DNA of 64,000 nucleotides from NCBI RefSeq assembly GCF_000719955.1, contig NZ_JOII01000005.1, positions 203,977-267,976 on the forward strand, written 5' to 3'. Origin of the DNA: Streptomyces albidoflavus. GTDB lineage: Bacteria; Actinomycetota; Actinomycetes; Streptomycetales; Streptomycetaceae. Under the pieces are notes generated by a model. It had not been told where the DNA came from and ran no database searches. It saw nothing but the letters and a program-made list of their open reading frames with translations. Both the position numbers and the translations under genes were made by a program. Below are positions 52,111 through 61,060 of the stretch, piece after piece. The number at the start of each line of letters is the position of its first letter. Position 1 is the first letter of the stretch.

Positions 52111-53514
52111 GTGGCTGCAGCCGCCAAGCGGGACAGAACGCATTATCTGTACATCGCCGTGATCGCCGCGGTCGTGCTCGGCATCCTGGTCGGCTTCGTC
52201 GCCCCGTCGCTGGCGGTCGAGCTGAAGCCGCTCGGGACCGGCTTCGTCAACCTGATCAAGATGATGATCTCGCCGATCATCTTCTGCACGATCGTGCTGG
52301 GCGTCGGATCGGTCCGCAAGGCCGCCAAGGTCGGCGCGGTGGGCGGTCTCGCCCTCGGCTACTTCATCGTGATGTCGACCGTCGCCCTCGCCATCGGCCT
52401 GGTCGTCGGCAACTTCCTGGAGCCGGGCCACGGCATGCAGCTCACCGACGAGCTGCGCGGCGCCGGAGAGGCCCAGGCCGGTGAGGCCAGCGAGTCCACC
52501 GTCGACTTCCTGATCGGCATCATCCCGACCACCATGGTCTCCGCCTTCACCGGCGGCGAGGTCCTCCAGACCCTGCTGATCGCCCTCCTCGTCGGCTTCG
52601 CCGTGCAGGCCCTCGGCAAGTCCGGCGAGCCGATCCTCGCGGGCATCGGCCACATCCAGCGCCTGGTCTTCCGCGTCCTCGCCATGATCATGTGGGCCGC
52701 CCCGGTGGGCGCCTTCGGAGCCATCGCGGCGGTGGTCGGCGAGACCGGCGTCGACGCGCTGAAGTCGCTCGCCGTCATCATGATCGGCTTCTACGTCACC
52801 TGTCTGGTCTTCGTGGTCGTGGTGCTCGGCGCGCTGCTGCGGATCTGCACCGGGGTCAACATCCTCAAGCTGCTCAAGTACCTGGGCCGCGAGTTCCTGC
52901 TGATCCTCTCCACCTCCTCCTCGGAGTCGGCGCTGCCCCGCCTCATCGCCAAGATGGAGCACCTGGGCATCTCCAAGCCCGTCGTCGGCATCACCGTCCC
53001 GACCGGCTACTCCTTCAACCTCGACGGCACCGCCATCTACCTGACGATGGCCTCCCTCTTCGTCGCCGAGGCGATGGGCAACCCGCTCTCGCTCGGTGAG
53101 CAGGTCTCGCTACTCCTCTTCATGATCATCGCCTCGAAGGGCGCGGCGGGCGTCACCGGCGCCGGGCTCGCCACCCTCGCGGGCGGCCTCCAGTCGCACC
53201 GGCCCGAGCTGGTCGACGGCGTCGGCCTGATCGTCGGCATCGACCGCTTCATGTCCGAGGCCCGCGCCATGACCAACTTCGCGGGCAACGCCGTGGCCAC
53301 CCTGCTCATCGGCACCTGGACCAAGGAGGTCGACCGCGACCGGGTCCAGAAGGTCCTGGCCGGCGAGATCCCCTTCGACGAGAAGACCCTGGTCGACGAC
53401 GGTCACGGCGGCCCGGCCCCCGAGGACGTCGAGGCGCCGCCCGCCAAGGACGGCCTGGTGAAGGACGCCCCGCAGACCGACGGCGAGGTCCCCCTCCAGA
53501 AGTCCACCACCTGA
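52111..53514 (+). CDS. Dicarboxylate/amino acid:cation symporter (DAACS family)
   Basis: 467 residues, DctA/GltP type. Eight membrane helices and two re-entrant loops are expected. Visible motifs are LLILSTSSSESALPRLIAKME (serine-rich loop), GYSFNLDGTAIYLTMASLF, ASKGAAGVTGAGLATLAGGL and GIDRFMSEARAMTNFAGNAVATLLI. It imports C4-dicarboxylates or Glu/Asp with cations. GTG at 52111 with AAGGAGG at 52098-52104. The charged C-terminal tail is disordered. Divergent from the CitA-like kinase, so the pair probably senses the transported acid. Confidence 0.93.
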   Translation: MAAAAKRDRTHYLYIAVIAAVVLGILVGFVAPSLAVELKPLGTGFVNLIKMMISPIIFCTIVLGVGSVRKAAKVGAVGGLALGYFIVMSTVALAIGLVVGNFLEPGHGMQLTDELRGAGEAQAGEASESTVDFLIGIIPTTMVSAFTGGEVLQTLLIALLVGFAVQALGKSGEPILAGIGHIQRLVFRVLAMIMWAAPVGAFGAIAAVVGETGVDALKSLAVIMIGFYVTCLVFVVVVLGALLRICTGVNILKLLKYLGREFLLILSTSSSESALPRLIAKMEHLGISKPVVGITVPTGYSFNLDGTAIYLTMASLFVAEAMGNPLSLGEQVSLLLFMIIASKGAAGVTGAGLATLAGGLQSHRPELVDGVGLIVGIDRFMSEARAMTNFAGNAVATLLIGTWTKEVDRDRVQKVLAGEIPFDEKTLVDDGHGGPAPEDVEAPPAKDGLVKDAPQTDGEVPLQKSTT

Positions 53515-53524
53515 CCCTTTCCCC

Positions 53525-53558
53525 GCGCCGCGCCTCACTTCCCCCCGAGGCGCGGCGC
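53525..53558. terminator. 12-bp hairpin after the symporter
   Basis: GCGCCGCGCCTC (53525-53536) and its exact complement 53547-53558 with a 10-nt pyrimidine loop. Confidence 0.75.
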
Positions 53559-53596
53559 TCCCCGGACCGGACGACCCCCCACCGCCCGGCCCCGCC

Positions 53597-53627
53597 AACG
53601 CCCCCGGCTCCCCCCGCCGGGGGCGTT
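53597..53627. terminator. Second hairpin; same stem as at 3741
   Basis: AACGCCCCCGGC (53597-53608) and GCCGGGGGCGTT (53616-53627) with a 7-nt loop. The stem is identical to that of the terminator at 3741-3770. Confidence 0.75.
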
Positions 53628-53670
53628 CGCGTTTTCTCGCGCGGTACGCGGACGGGTGGTGCCCCCGGCC

Positions 53671-54249
53671 TCAGCCGCGCGGGCTGAGCCCCGTCACGAA
53701 CAGGTCGAGCAGGCGCGCCGCCTGCGCGGCCGGGTCCCGGTGGTGCTCGGTGGCCAGGGCGATGCCCGCCACGGCGGTGACCAGGTCGTGGCAGCTCGCC
53801 TCGGGGCGGGCGGCGCCCTCGCGCTGGGCCCGGGCCAGCAGCGGGGCGAGAGCGGCCTCCAGCATCGTGCCGCAGGAGGACGGCGCCGCCTCCCCTGCCT
53901 CCCCGCCCGCCTCGGCCGGCGGCTCGTACGCCAGGACGTCGGCGAAGCCGCGTGCCGAGACCGCGTAGTCGGTGAAGTCGCGCAGCCAGGCCAGGAGCGC
54001 GGCCCGGCTGTCGCTCTCGCCGGTCAGCTCCGCGGCCCGCGCCTGAAGGGCCTGGGCGCGCTCCGCGAAGACCGCTTCGAGCAGGGCCTGCCGGGTGGGG
54101 AAGTGGCGGCGGACGGTGGCGGAGCCGAGCCCCGCCGTGCGGGCCACCCGCTCGATGGAGGCGGCGGCGCCCAGCTCGGCGATCTCCGCCTCGGCCACGG
54201 TGAGGATGCGCCGGTAGTTGCGCTCTGCGTCGGATCGCCGGCCGGTCAC
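53671..54249 (-). CDS. TetR-family regulator of the divergent NmrA-like gene
   Basis: 192 residues. HTH: RRILTVAEAEIAELGAAASIERVARTAGLGSATVRRHFPTRQALLEAVFAER, with a C-terminal helical domain (SBP-like TetR_C). The GTG at 54249 has GAGGGA 6 nt upstream; a GTG two codons earlier has none. It is divergent from the NAD(P)-binding gene, with three near-identical sites between, a classic repressor/target arrangement. Inducer unknown, perhaps a reactive quinone or alcohol. Confidence 0.88.
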   Translation of the reverse strand: MTGRRSDAERNYRRILTVAEAEIAELGAAASIERVARTAGLGSATVRRHFPTRQALLEAVFAERAQALQARAAELTGESDSRAALLAWLRDFTDYAVSARGFADVLAYEPPAEAGGEAGEAAPSSCGTMLEAALAPLLARAQREGAARPEASCHDLVTAVAGIALATEHHRDPAAQAARLLDLFVTGLSPRG

Positions 54250-54270
54250 GGGCACTCCCTCTCGACAAAA

Positions 54271-54342
54271 TGGCGGGGTCCGCCTCTTGCTAAGTGGCGG
54301 GGTCCGCCATATCGTAGCGGATGTGAAGTGGCGGACCCCGCC
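54271..54342. promoter_or_regulatory. Three-copy GGCGGGGTCCGCC operator array
   Basis: TGGCGGGGTCCGCC at 54271-54284 and 54295-54308, and its reverse complement GGCGGACCCCGCC at 54330-54342. Each is an inverted repeat of GGCGG/CCGCC with a 3-bp centre. AAGT precedes the second and third. They fill the space between the TetR and NmrA-like genes. Confidence 0.75.
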
Positions 54343-54378
54343 GTTTCACCCCGTGCCGAGATGAAGGATGCCCCGATC

Positions 54379-55281
54379 ATGGTCACCACCCCTGCTCCCG
54401 TACTGGTCACCGGTGCCACAGGCACCCAGGGCGGAGCCGTCGCCCGGGCCTTGGCCGACGCCGGTGTGCCGGTCCGTGCCCTGGTGCGCGATCCCGGCGC
54501 GCCGCGAGCGAAGGCGGTCGCGGCGGCCGGCGCGGAGCTGGTGCGCGCCGACCTCACCGACCCGGACTCCCTCGTTCCGGCGGTGCGCGGGGTCCGCGCC
54601 GTCTTCTCGGTGCAGATGCCGCCGATGAGCGAGGCCGGCGTGGACTTCGCCGGTGAACTGGCCCAGGCGACCCACCTGATCGAGGCGGCACGGGAGGCCG
54701 GGGTCCCGCAGTTCGTGCAGTCCTCCACCTCCGGCGTCGGCGACCACACGCGGGCGCCCGGCTGGGCCGAGGGGCGCTGGGCCGCCATGGAGGAGTACTT
54801 CACCACCAAGCAGACGATCCTGGAGCGGGTCCGCGCGGCCGGCTTCCCCCGCTGGACGGTGGTGAAGCCCGCCTACTTCATGGAGAACCTGCCCGCCCTC
54901 GTGCCGCACGGCCCGGCCGGCGGCCTGGCGACGGTCCTGAAGCCGGACACCGAACTGGCCCTGGTCGCCCCGGCCGACATCGGCGCCGCCGTGGCTCGCG
55001 CCGTCCAGGACCCCGACCGCTTCCACCAAGTCGAACTGGAACTGGCCGGGGACCGCCTGACCGTGCGCCAGGTCGCGGCGGTCCTCTCCCAGGTGTGGGG
55101 CGTCCCCGTCGAGGCTCCGGTCATGGACCTGGAACAGGCGCTGGCGGCGGGTATGCCGAGCTGGGGCGCGGGTCACGAGTGGAACAACGCCGTCGTCCAG
55201 CCCGCCCACCCCGAGGACGCCCGCGCCCTCGGCATACCGGTCACCTCCTTCGCCGACTGGGCCCGCGAACGCCTCGGCTGA
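54379..55281 (+). CDS. NmrA-like NAD(P)-binding protein
   Basis: 300 residues: the Rossmann start PVLVTGATGTQGGAVARALADAGVPVRALVRD, then AELVRADLTDPDSLVPAVRGVRAVFSVQ, an IEAAREAGVPQFVQSSTSGV strand and WTVVKPAYFMENL. Extended SDR/NmrA type, either an NADP sensor or a reductase of quinones or aldehydes. ATG at 54379; an in-frame ATG at 54361 would add six residues. Controlled very probably by the divergent TetR through the repeat array. Activity not predictable. Confidence 0.88.
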   Translation: MVTTPAPVLVTGATGTQGGAVARALADAGVPVRALVRDPGAPRAKAVAAAGAELVRADLTDPDSLVPAVRGVRAVFSVQMPPMSEAGVDFAGELAQATHLIEAAREAGVPQFVQSSTSGVGDHTRAPGWAEGRWAAMEEYFTTKQTILERVRAAGFPRWTVVKPAYFMENLPALVPHGPAGGLATVLKPDTELALVAPADIGAAVARAVQDPDRFHQVELELAGDRLTVRQVAAVLSQVWGVPVEAPVMDLEQALAAGMPSWGAGHEWNNAVVQPAHPEDARALGIPVTSFADWARERLG

Positions 55282-55290
55282 GACCGGTGC

Positions 55291-56510
55291 TCACTCCCGG
55301 AGCCCCGCCGCCAGCAGCCCCGCCCGCGCCGCCTCCCACTCCGCGACGGGCGCCTCCCGCGGCCCGCGCCCGGCACCCTGGTCCTTGAAACCGGCGGAGG
55401 TCGAGACGCACACCACCGGCCCGTCGAACTCCTCACGGGGCGGGGCCCGCAGCCCGGCCAGCCCCACCGCCGCGGAGAGTTCCGCCCACAACCCCGCCCG
55501 GCCCATTTCCGCCTGGGCCGCCCGCGCCTGCTCGTCGGTGACCAGCACCGAGCGGCCTCCGCTCTCCCGCACCGCCACCACGCCCCGGTAGCCACCCACC
55601 GGGCAGTTGATGCCGTACGCCTCGGTGGGGCCGACCTCCACCCAGGTGGCCGGCAGCCCCTGGCGCAGGGCCGCGGTGAGGGGGCCGCCGGTGGCGGGTT
55701 CGCAGGCGATCAGCCGGGGGACGCGGTCGGTCACCCCGAGCCGGCGCAGCTCGGCGAAGCCCTTGTGGATGCCGAAGAGCAGTTCGCCGTAGCCGGTGGG
55801 GACGAAGACGGCCGCCGGTACGCCGAGCTCCGCGTGGAGCTCGTAGGCGACGGTCTTGTACCCCTCGGCGCCGAAGGCGTGCCCGGTGTGGGCCTGCGGG
55901 GTCAGGTTGCTGACGGGGTGCAGGCCGAAGTGGTACGCGATCCGCCGGGTGAGCGGCCAGCGCGCCTCCACCGGCACCGGCAGGACCACCGCCCCGTACG
56001 CGTGCAGGAAGGCGTCCACCGCCGGGGGCAGTGCGGTGCCCGTCAGCACCACGCACCGGAGTCCGGCCCGGGCGGCGAAGGCGGCGGCGGAGGCCCCGTG
56101 GTTGCCGGAGGAGGCGACGACGACACCGGGCGCCCCGCAGCCAGGGCGGCGCTGACCGTGCACCGGTTGAGCCGGTCCTTGTGACTCCAGGTGGGGTTGC
56201 GCGACTCGTCCTTGACGAACACCCCGGGCTCCAGCTCCACCAGCGGGGTCCCTCCCTCGCCGAGCCCCGGCGCGGCGAGCGGCGGGAGAAGCGGCGCCCA
56301 CCGGTCGAGGCCCCCACGCCCCGGCCGCGCCTCGAAGAGGTCCGCGGGCACCTGGTCGTACGCGTACTCCACCTCGACGGGGTAGCTCACCTCCTCCGTG
56401 CTCGTCGCCGGGCAGCCGCCGGTCAGCGGGGGCCAGAGCGGGTAGCGGCGGCCGGGGTCGCCGAGCGAGCGCTGGGCGGTGGCCAGGGAGGCGGTCGGCG
56501 GGGAGGTCAT
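55291..56510 (-). pseudogene. Threonine synthase-like PLP enzyme, interrupted by a frameshift
   Basis: The N-terminal part (56510 down to about 56137) reads MTSPPTASLATAQRSLGDPG and later FVKDESRNPTWSHKDRLN, the PLP lysine motif. Around 56133-56136 the frame must shift: the continuation GVVVASSGNHGASAAAFAARAG to the stop at 55291 is in another frame. One base missing from a C run on the plus strand (C4 where C5 would restore the frame) explains it. The intact protein would be about 406 residues, a fold type II PLP enzyme related to threonine synthase or diaminopropionate ammonia-lyase. Disabled gene or sequencing error. Confidence 0.75.
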
Positions 56511-56787
56511 GCGCGAGAGCGTAGAGGGCGGCGGCGCGCCGGCGGACGAGCCAACGTCCCGTGGGCGCCAGACGCAGGGTCAGCTCAGGCGCGATCCGCT
56601 CCCGCGCGAGCGCGGGCAGGACCTCCGCGCGGGCGAACGGATGGACCCGGAGTACGGCCAGGTACCTCGCCAGGGCCGCCTGGCCGGGGTGCGAGGCGAG
56701 GACGACCGCGACGTTCTCCCCGGTCCGCACCGGCAGCCTCGCGAAGGTGTGGCCTGAGACCCGGACCAGGAAGTCCCGCCGCATCAC
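56500..56787 (-). other. Coding-like segment without its own stop, upstream of the PLP gene
   Basis: From GTG 56787 (or ATG 56784) the frame reads MRRDFLVRVSGHTFARLPVRTG, then NVAVVLASHPGQAALARYL and TLRLAPTGRWLVRRRAAALYALA, with Streptomyces-like codon use. It contains no stop before running into the PLP gene in the wrong frame. It could be a small gene that lost its end, or the start of a gene damaged together with the PLP gene. I do not recognise the product. Confidence 0.4.
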
Positions 56788-56871
56788 CTGTCGTCGTCAG
56801 TCACCGTCGAAGACGAGATACGGGTGAGCCTTGCCCTCGACTTGGGCAGTCGGCGCAAGGATCCGTACGCC

Positions 56872-57720
56872 CTACTGCCGCGCAGCCCCCTCACCCCAGC
56901 CCGCCACCCTCACCCCCGACCGCGCCAGCCACCGCCCCCCGTGCCGGGAGACCTCGACCGGGCGGCCGAAGCAGGCGGTCAGGTGGTCGGTGGTGAGGAC
57001 TTCGGTGATGGGCCCCTGGGTGAGGACGCGGCCCTCGCGGAGGAGGAGGGCGTGGGTGAGGGCCGGGGAGAGTTCCTCCAGGTGGTGGGTGACGGTGACC
57101 GTGGCCAGGTGCGGGCGGTTCAGGGCGAGGTGGCGCATGGTGTCGACGAGGTCCTCGCGGGAGGGCAGGTCGAGGGCGTTGAACGGCTCGTCGAGGAGGA
57201 GCAGGGCCGGGTCGGCCATGAGGGCGCGGGCGATCAGGAGCCGGGCCTGCTGGCCGCCCGAGCAGACGCCGTACGGGCGGTCGGCCAGCTCCTTGATCTG
57301 GAGTTCGGCGAGCAGCCCGCGGGCGCGTTCGCGGACCTCGTCGTCGTACTTCCTCCACAGCGGCTGGACCGTGCCGGTGTGGCCGGTGAGGACGACTCCG
57401 TGCCCGGGCAGGTCCGGCGGGACGCGCTGGGAGGTGGAGACGTGGCCGATCAGGGCGCGCAGCTCCCGTACGTCGACGCGGCCGAGCCGGTGGCCGAGAA
57501 CCTCCACCGTGCCGGTGGTCGGGAAGGTGAGGGCGCCGACGAGGCGGAGGACGCTGGTCTTGCCGGCGCCGTTGGGGCCGAGGAGCGCCCAGTGCTCGCC
57601 GGCGCGGACGGTCCAGTCGACGGTGTCGAGGATGGTCTGCCCGGTCGTGTGGCGGCGCAGGCTCGCGCCGTCGAGTGCGGCGACGACGCGCCCGTTCAGG
57701 TCGCCGGTGGTTCCGTCCAT
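56872..57720 (-). CDS. ABC transporter ATP-binding protein (ModF/YlmA-like)
   Basis: 282 residues: Walker A GPNGAGKTS, an alternative signature CSGGQQARLLIARAL, Walker B PALLLLDEPFNALD and VTHHLEELSPALTHALLLREGRVLTQGPITEVL. No permease gene is adjacent, as often with this standalone class. The region between its ATG and the divergent helicase gene holds a hairpin that would act as an intrinsic terminator or attenuator on its leader if transcription began beyond 57875. Start 57720; upstream open frame is not family-like. Confidence 0.88.
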   Translation of the reverse strand: MDGTTGDLNGRVVAALDGASLRRHTTGQTILDTVDWTVRAGEHWALLGPNGAGKTSVLRLVGALTFPTTGTVEVLGHRLGRVDVRELRALIGHVSTSQRVPPDLPGHGVVLTGHTGTVQPLWRKYDDEVRERARGLLAELQIKELADRPYGVCSGGQQARLLIARALMADPALLLLDEPFNALDLPSREDLVDTMRHLALNRPHLATVTVTHHLEELSPALTHALLLREGRVLTQGPITEVLTTDHLTACFGRPVEVSRHGGRWLARSGVRVAGWGEGAARQ

Positions 57721-57840
57721 CGGGGCGGCCCGTCCTTTCGCGAGGAGGCGGAGACCGCGCAGGATAGCTGTACGCCGCACCCACCGGCCGGGGTGACCGT
57801 ATGGCGAACAGAGCGAGCGGGCGGGGTAAAGGGCAACAAA

Positions 57841-57874
57841 AAAGCCCTCCGGGGATTTGACGCCGGGGGGCTTT
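57841..57874 (-). terminator. Hairpin followed by a T-run on the minus strand (attenuator-like)
   Basis: AAAGCCCTCCGG (57841-57852) and CCGGGGGGCTTT (57863-57874) pair with one G-T wobble. Read on the minus strand the stem is followed by TTTTTTGTTG, a rare textbook intrinsic terminator in this GC-rich genome. It could attenuate the ABC gene leader or end a short antisense RNA. Confidence 0.55.
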
Positions 57875-57887
57875 CGCTGCGTATATT
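57857..57887 (+). promoter_or_regulatory. Promoter of the HelD/HelR-type gene
   Basis: TTGACG (57857-57862) and TATATT (57882-57887) with a 19-bp spacer (18 if GTATAT is used). The leader is about 70 nt. The hairpin arms above overlap the -35 box. Confidence 0.6.
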
Positions 57888-57961
57888 CGGGGTTTCTGCT
57901 TTCCCTCAAATGGGCGCAGAAAAACACCTGATGAAGCCATCTTAACCGGCGAGGAGTCGCA

Positions 57962-60250
57962 TTGTCAACCGAGTGGCAGGGGAATCGCGAAGAGTGCGGG
58001 GACGACGCGGAATTGCGGGCCGAGCAGTCCTTCGTCACCCACCTGTACACCCTCCTCGACGCTCGCCGCGCCGCCGAGGAGAACGCCGTCAGAGCATCGT
58101 TGTCGCAGGTCACCACGGGTCAGCAGGCGCGCCTTGAGCGGGATGTGGCGGTCACCGAGCACGGGATGACCGCGGCGGCGCTGGACCCCGTGGATTCCGG
58201 GCTCTGTTTCGGACGGCTGGATTTCCGGGACGGTGTCCGCCGGCACATCGGCCGTATCGGAATCCGGGAGGAGAACGCCGAGCGCACCCCCGTCCTCATC
58301 GACTGGCGGGCACCCGTCGCGCGCCCCTTCTACCTGGCCACCGGCCACACCCCGATGGGGCTGCGGCGCCGCCGCCACCTCACCACCGAGGGGCGTACCG
58401 TCACCGCCCTGCACGACGAGATCCTCGACCTCGGCGACGAGCGGCGCACCGGCCACGAGGACCCCAACGGCGACGCCGTTCTGCTCGCCGCGCTCGGCGC
58501 CGCCCGCACCGGCCGGATGGCCGACATCGTGCAGACCATCCAGGCCGAGCAGGACCGCATCATCCGCGCCCCGCACCAGGGCGTCCTCGTCGTCGAGGGC
58601 GGACCGGGCACCGGCAAGACCGCCGTCGCCCTGCACCGCGCCGCCTACCTCCTCTACGCCCACCGCGAGCAGCTGGCCCGCCGCGCCGTGCTCATCGTCG
58701 GCCCCAACCCGGTCTTCCTCGGCTACATCGGCGAGGTGCTGCCCTCCCTCGGCGAGACCGGCGTCTGGCTCGCCACCCTCGGCGAACTCTTCCCCGGCGT
58801 CGAGGCGAAGGGCACCGACACCCCCCGCGCCGCCGAGGCCAAGGGCCGCCTGGAGATGGCCGGGGCGCTGGCCCTGGCCGTCGCCGACCGGCAGGCCGTG
58901 CCGGACGAGGTGCTGGAGATCGACCACGACGACTACGGCACTCTCCACCTCGACCGCGCCATGGCCACCGAGGCGCGCGAGCGGGCCCGCGCCACCGGCC
59001 TGCCGCACAACCTGGCCCGCCCGCACTTCGCCTTCCGGATCATCGACGCCCTCACCGCCCAGCTCACCGACCGCCTCGGCGCCGACCCCTACGGCGGCCC
59101 CAACCTCCTGGACGCCTCCGACGTCGCCCAGCTCGCCAAGGAGATCGCCGCCAGCCCCGAGGTGCACGCCGCCATCGGCTCGCTCTGGCCCCAGCTGACC
59201 CCCGAGGAGTTCGTCACGGACTTCCTCGCCGATCCCACCCACCTCACCGAGGCCGAGGCCGAGGCGGTCCGCCGCGAGGGCGGAGCGTGGACCCCGGCCG
59301 ACGTGCCGCTCCTGGACGAGGCCGCCGAACTCCTCGGCGAGGACGACTCGGCCGCCCAGGCCGCCGCCGAGGCCGCCCGGCAGGAACGCGTCGCCTACGC
59401 CCAGGGCGTCCTGGAACTCGCCTACGCCTCACGGACCTACGAGTTCGAGGACAAGGACGACGAGGACTCCGAGGTGCTCGGCGCCCACGACGTCATCGAC
59501 GCCGAGCGGATGGCCGAACGCCACGAGGAGGCCGACCACCGCACCGCCGCCGAACGGGCCGCCGCCGACCGCACCTGGGCCTTCGGCCACATCATCGTCG
59601 ACGAGGCGCAGGAACTCTCCGCGATGGCCTGGCGGCTGCTGATGCGCCGCTCGCCGACCCGCTCCATGACCCTGGTCGGCGACCCCGCCCAGACCGCCGA
59701 GGGCGGCGGCCTCGGCGACTGGCACACCATCCTCGACCCGTACGTCCCGGGGCGCTGGGAGTACACCCGGCTCGGCGTCAACTACCGCACGCCCGAGGAG
59801 ATCATGGCCGTCGCCGGCGCCCTGCTCCGCGCACAGGACCCGGAGTTCACCCCGCCCTCCTCGGTCCGCTCCACCGGCCGGCGCCCCTGGTCGCGGCGGA
59901 CCACCCCCGACGCCCTTCCGGCGGCCGTCGCCGAGGCCGCCCGCGCCGACGCCCCCGAGGAGGGCCGGCTCGCGGTGATCGCCCCCGCCGCCCTGCACGA
60001 GGCGCTGGCGGCAGCCCTGCCGGACACCCCCGCCGGGGGCGAGCCCGACCTGACCCGTCCGGTGGTGCTGCTCACCCCGCGCCAGGCCAAGGGGCTGGAG
60101 TTCGACGCGGTCCTCGTGGTGGAACCGGGCGCGTTCCCCACCAGCGACCTGTACGTGGCGCTGACCCGCGCCACCCGCACCCTCGGCCTCCTGCACACCG
60201 GCGACCTGCCCGCCGCCCTCGTGGACCCGCAGACCGTCGAAACCCGCTGA
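57962..60250 (+). CDS. HelD/HelR-type RNA polymerase-associated SF1 motor
   Basis: 762 residues. The N-terminal coiled coil (LRAEQSFVTHLYTLLDARRAAEENAVRASL...) is the arm that enters the polymerase channel. SF1 motifs are GGPGTGKTAVALHRAAYLL (about residues 214-222), DEAQELSAMAWRLLMRR, LVGDPAQTAEGGG, LGVNYRTPEEIM, TPRQAKGLEFDAVLVVEPG and YVALTRATRTLGLLH. The length, the GRLDFRDG segment and the AEAEAVRREGGAWTPADVPLLDEAAELLG insert fit actinobacterial class II HelD; some relatives (HelR) give rifamycin tolerance by removing the drug from RNA polymerase. The TTG start at 57962 is supported by GAGGAG at 57951-57956. Confidence 0.9.
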   Translation: MSTEWQGNREECGDDAELRAEQSFVTHLYTLLDARRAAEENAVRASLSQVTTGQQARLERDVAVTEHGMTAAALDPVDSGLCFGRLDFRDGVRRHIGRIGIREENAERTPVLIDWRAPVARPFYLATGHTPMGLRRRRHLTTEGRTVTALHDEILDLGDERRTGHEDPNGDAVLLAALGAARTGRMADIVQTIQAEQDRIIRAPHQGVLVVEGGPGTGKTAVALHRAAYLLYAHREQLARRAVLIVGPNPVFLGYIGEVLPSLGETGVWLATLGELFPGVEAKGTDTPRAAEAKGRLEMAGALALAVADRQAVPDEVLEIDHDDYGTLHLDRAMATEARERARATGLPHNLARPHFAFRIIDALTAQLTDRLGADPYGGPNLLDASDVAQLAKEIAASPEVHAAIGSLWPQLTPEEFVTDFLADPTHLTEAEAEAVRREGGAWTPADVPLLDEAAELLGEDDSAAQAAAEAARQERVAYAQGVLELAYASRTYEFEDKDDEDSEVLGAHDVIDAERMAERHEEADHRTAAERAAADRTWAFGHIIVDEAQELSAMAWRLLMRRSPTRSMTLVGDPAQTAEGGGLGDWHTILDPYVPGRWEYTRLGVNYRTPEEIMAVAGALLRAQDPEFTPPSSVRSTGRRPWSRRTTPDALPAAVAEAARADAPEEGRLAVIAPAALHEALAAALPDTPAGGEPDLTRPVVLLTPRQAKGLEFDAVLVVEPGAFPTSDLYVALTRATRTLGLLHTGDLPAALVDPQTVETR

Positions 60251-60323
60251 CGCCCCGTCGCCGTGCGCGCTACCCTCTGGCCGCGCACGGCACGGGCGCG
60301 GCGGCCACGGACTCGGGGGAGCG

Positions 60324-61046
60324 ATGGCGGGACCCAGCACAGGCAGACCGGGAGCGGCCGCCGCGATGACCGACGCGCCGTTGCTCGCCCCGTACCAGGG
60401 CCGGGGATCGCGGCCCTGGGCGGCCTGGCTGCTGCCGCCCGTCGCCGCCCGGCGGCTCTGCCGGCCCTCGCGGCCGGACCGGATCGACGACCGCGCCACC
60501 CGCGCCGTGCAACGGGCACGGGCGGCCGCCGGGTTCGTGGTGATCCTCGGGGTCGCCCTCGCCTACCAGGTCGCCGACGCCGTGGAGGCCGTCACCGAAC
60601 CCTGGGTGCAGCTCATCCAGAACTGCGTGGTGCTGGTCCTGGTGGTCCCGGTGGGGCTCGTCCTCTTCGTCCGCGCCGCCCGGCCCGACCTGCGCCGCGG
60701 CTATCTGCGCCGGGCACGCGGACCGCTCTGCGCCCTGCTGGCGGTGGCCGGCTCGCTCGGCTTCATCCTCGTGGTGAGCGCCACCCGGTCGGGGAACAGC
60801 TTCAGGGGCAGTGCCTTCTGGCTGCTGTTCCTCCTGACCTGGATGATCTTCTTCGGCCTCGGCGCGCTGGTCAACGGCGTCGCCAACGTCTTCCGCACCG
60901 CCGACGTCCACGAGGTCCTCCCGCCGCTGGTCTCCGTCGCCCTGGTCTGGGGCGGCCCGCTCACCGTCACCTGCCTCGCCCTGTGGGAGCTGCGCCGCCT
61001 GCGCCGGGGCCACGGCCTGACCCTGAGGCGGGCGCTCGGCCGCTGA
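60324..61046 (+). CDS. Predicted integral membrane protein
   Basis: 240 residues. A basic, Pro-rich start precedes about five membrane segments: AAAGFVVILGVALAYQVA, LIQNCVVLVLVVPVGLVLFV, ALLAVAGSLGFILVV, FWLLFLLTWMIFFGLGALV and PLVSVALVWGGPLTVTCLALW. The C-terminus is basic. ATG at 60324 with GGGGGAG at 60313-60319; a second ATG at 60366 lacks one. Not recognised as a named family. It lies between the HelD-type gene (73-bp gap) and the convergent glgB. Confidence 0.75.
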   Translation: MAGPSTGRPGAAAAMTDAPLLAPYQGRGSRPWAAWLLPPVAARRLCRPSRPDRIDDRATRAVQRARAAAGFVVILGVALAYQVADAVEAVTEPWVQLIQNCVVLVLVVPVGLVLFVRAARPDLRRGYLRRARGPLCALLAVAGSLGFILVVSATRSGNSFRGSAFWLLFLLTWMIFFGLGALVNGVANVFRTADVHEVLPPLVSVALVWGGPLTVTCLALWELRRLRRGHGLTLRRALGR

Positions 61047-61060
61047 GCCCGGACACGCGG

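Noticed and set aside
57841..57961. Rifamycin-associated regulatory element before the HelD/HelR gene
   Set aside because: The region has a hairpin and promoter, but I could not match it to the published element from memory, so no such site is claimed.
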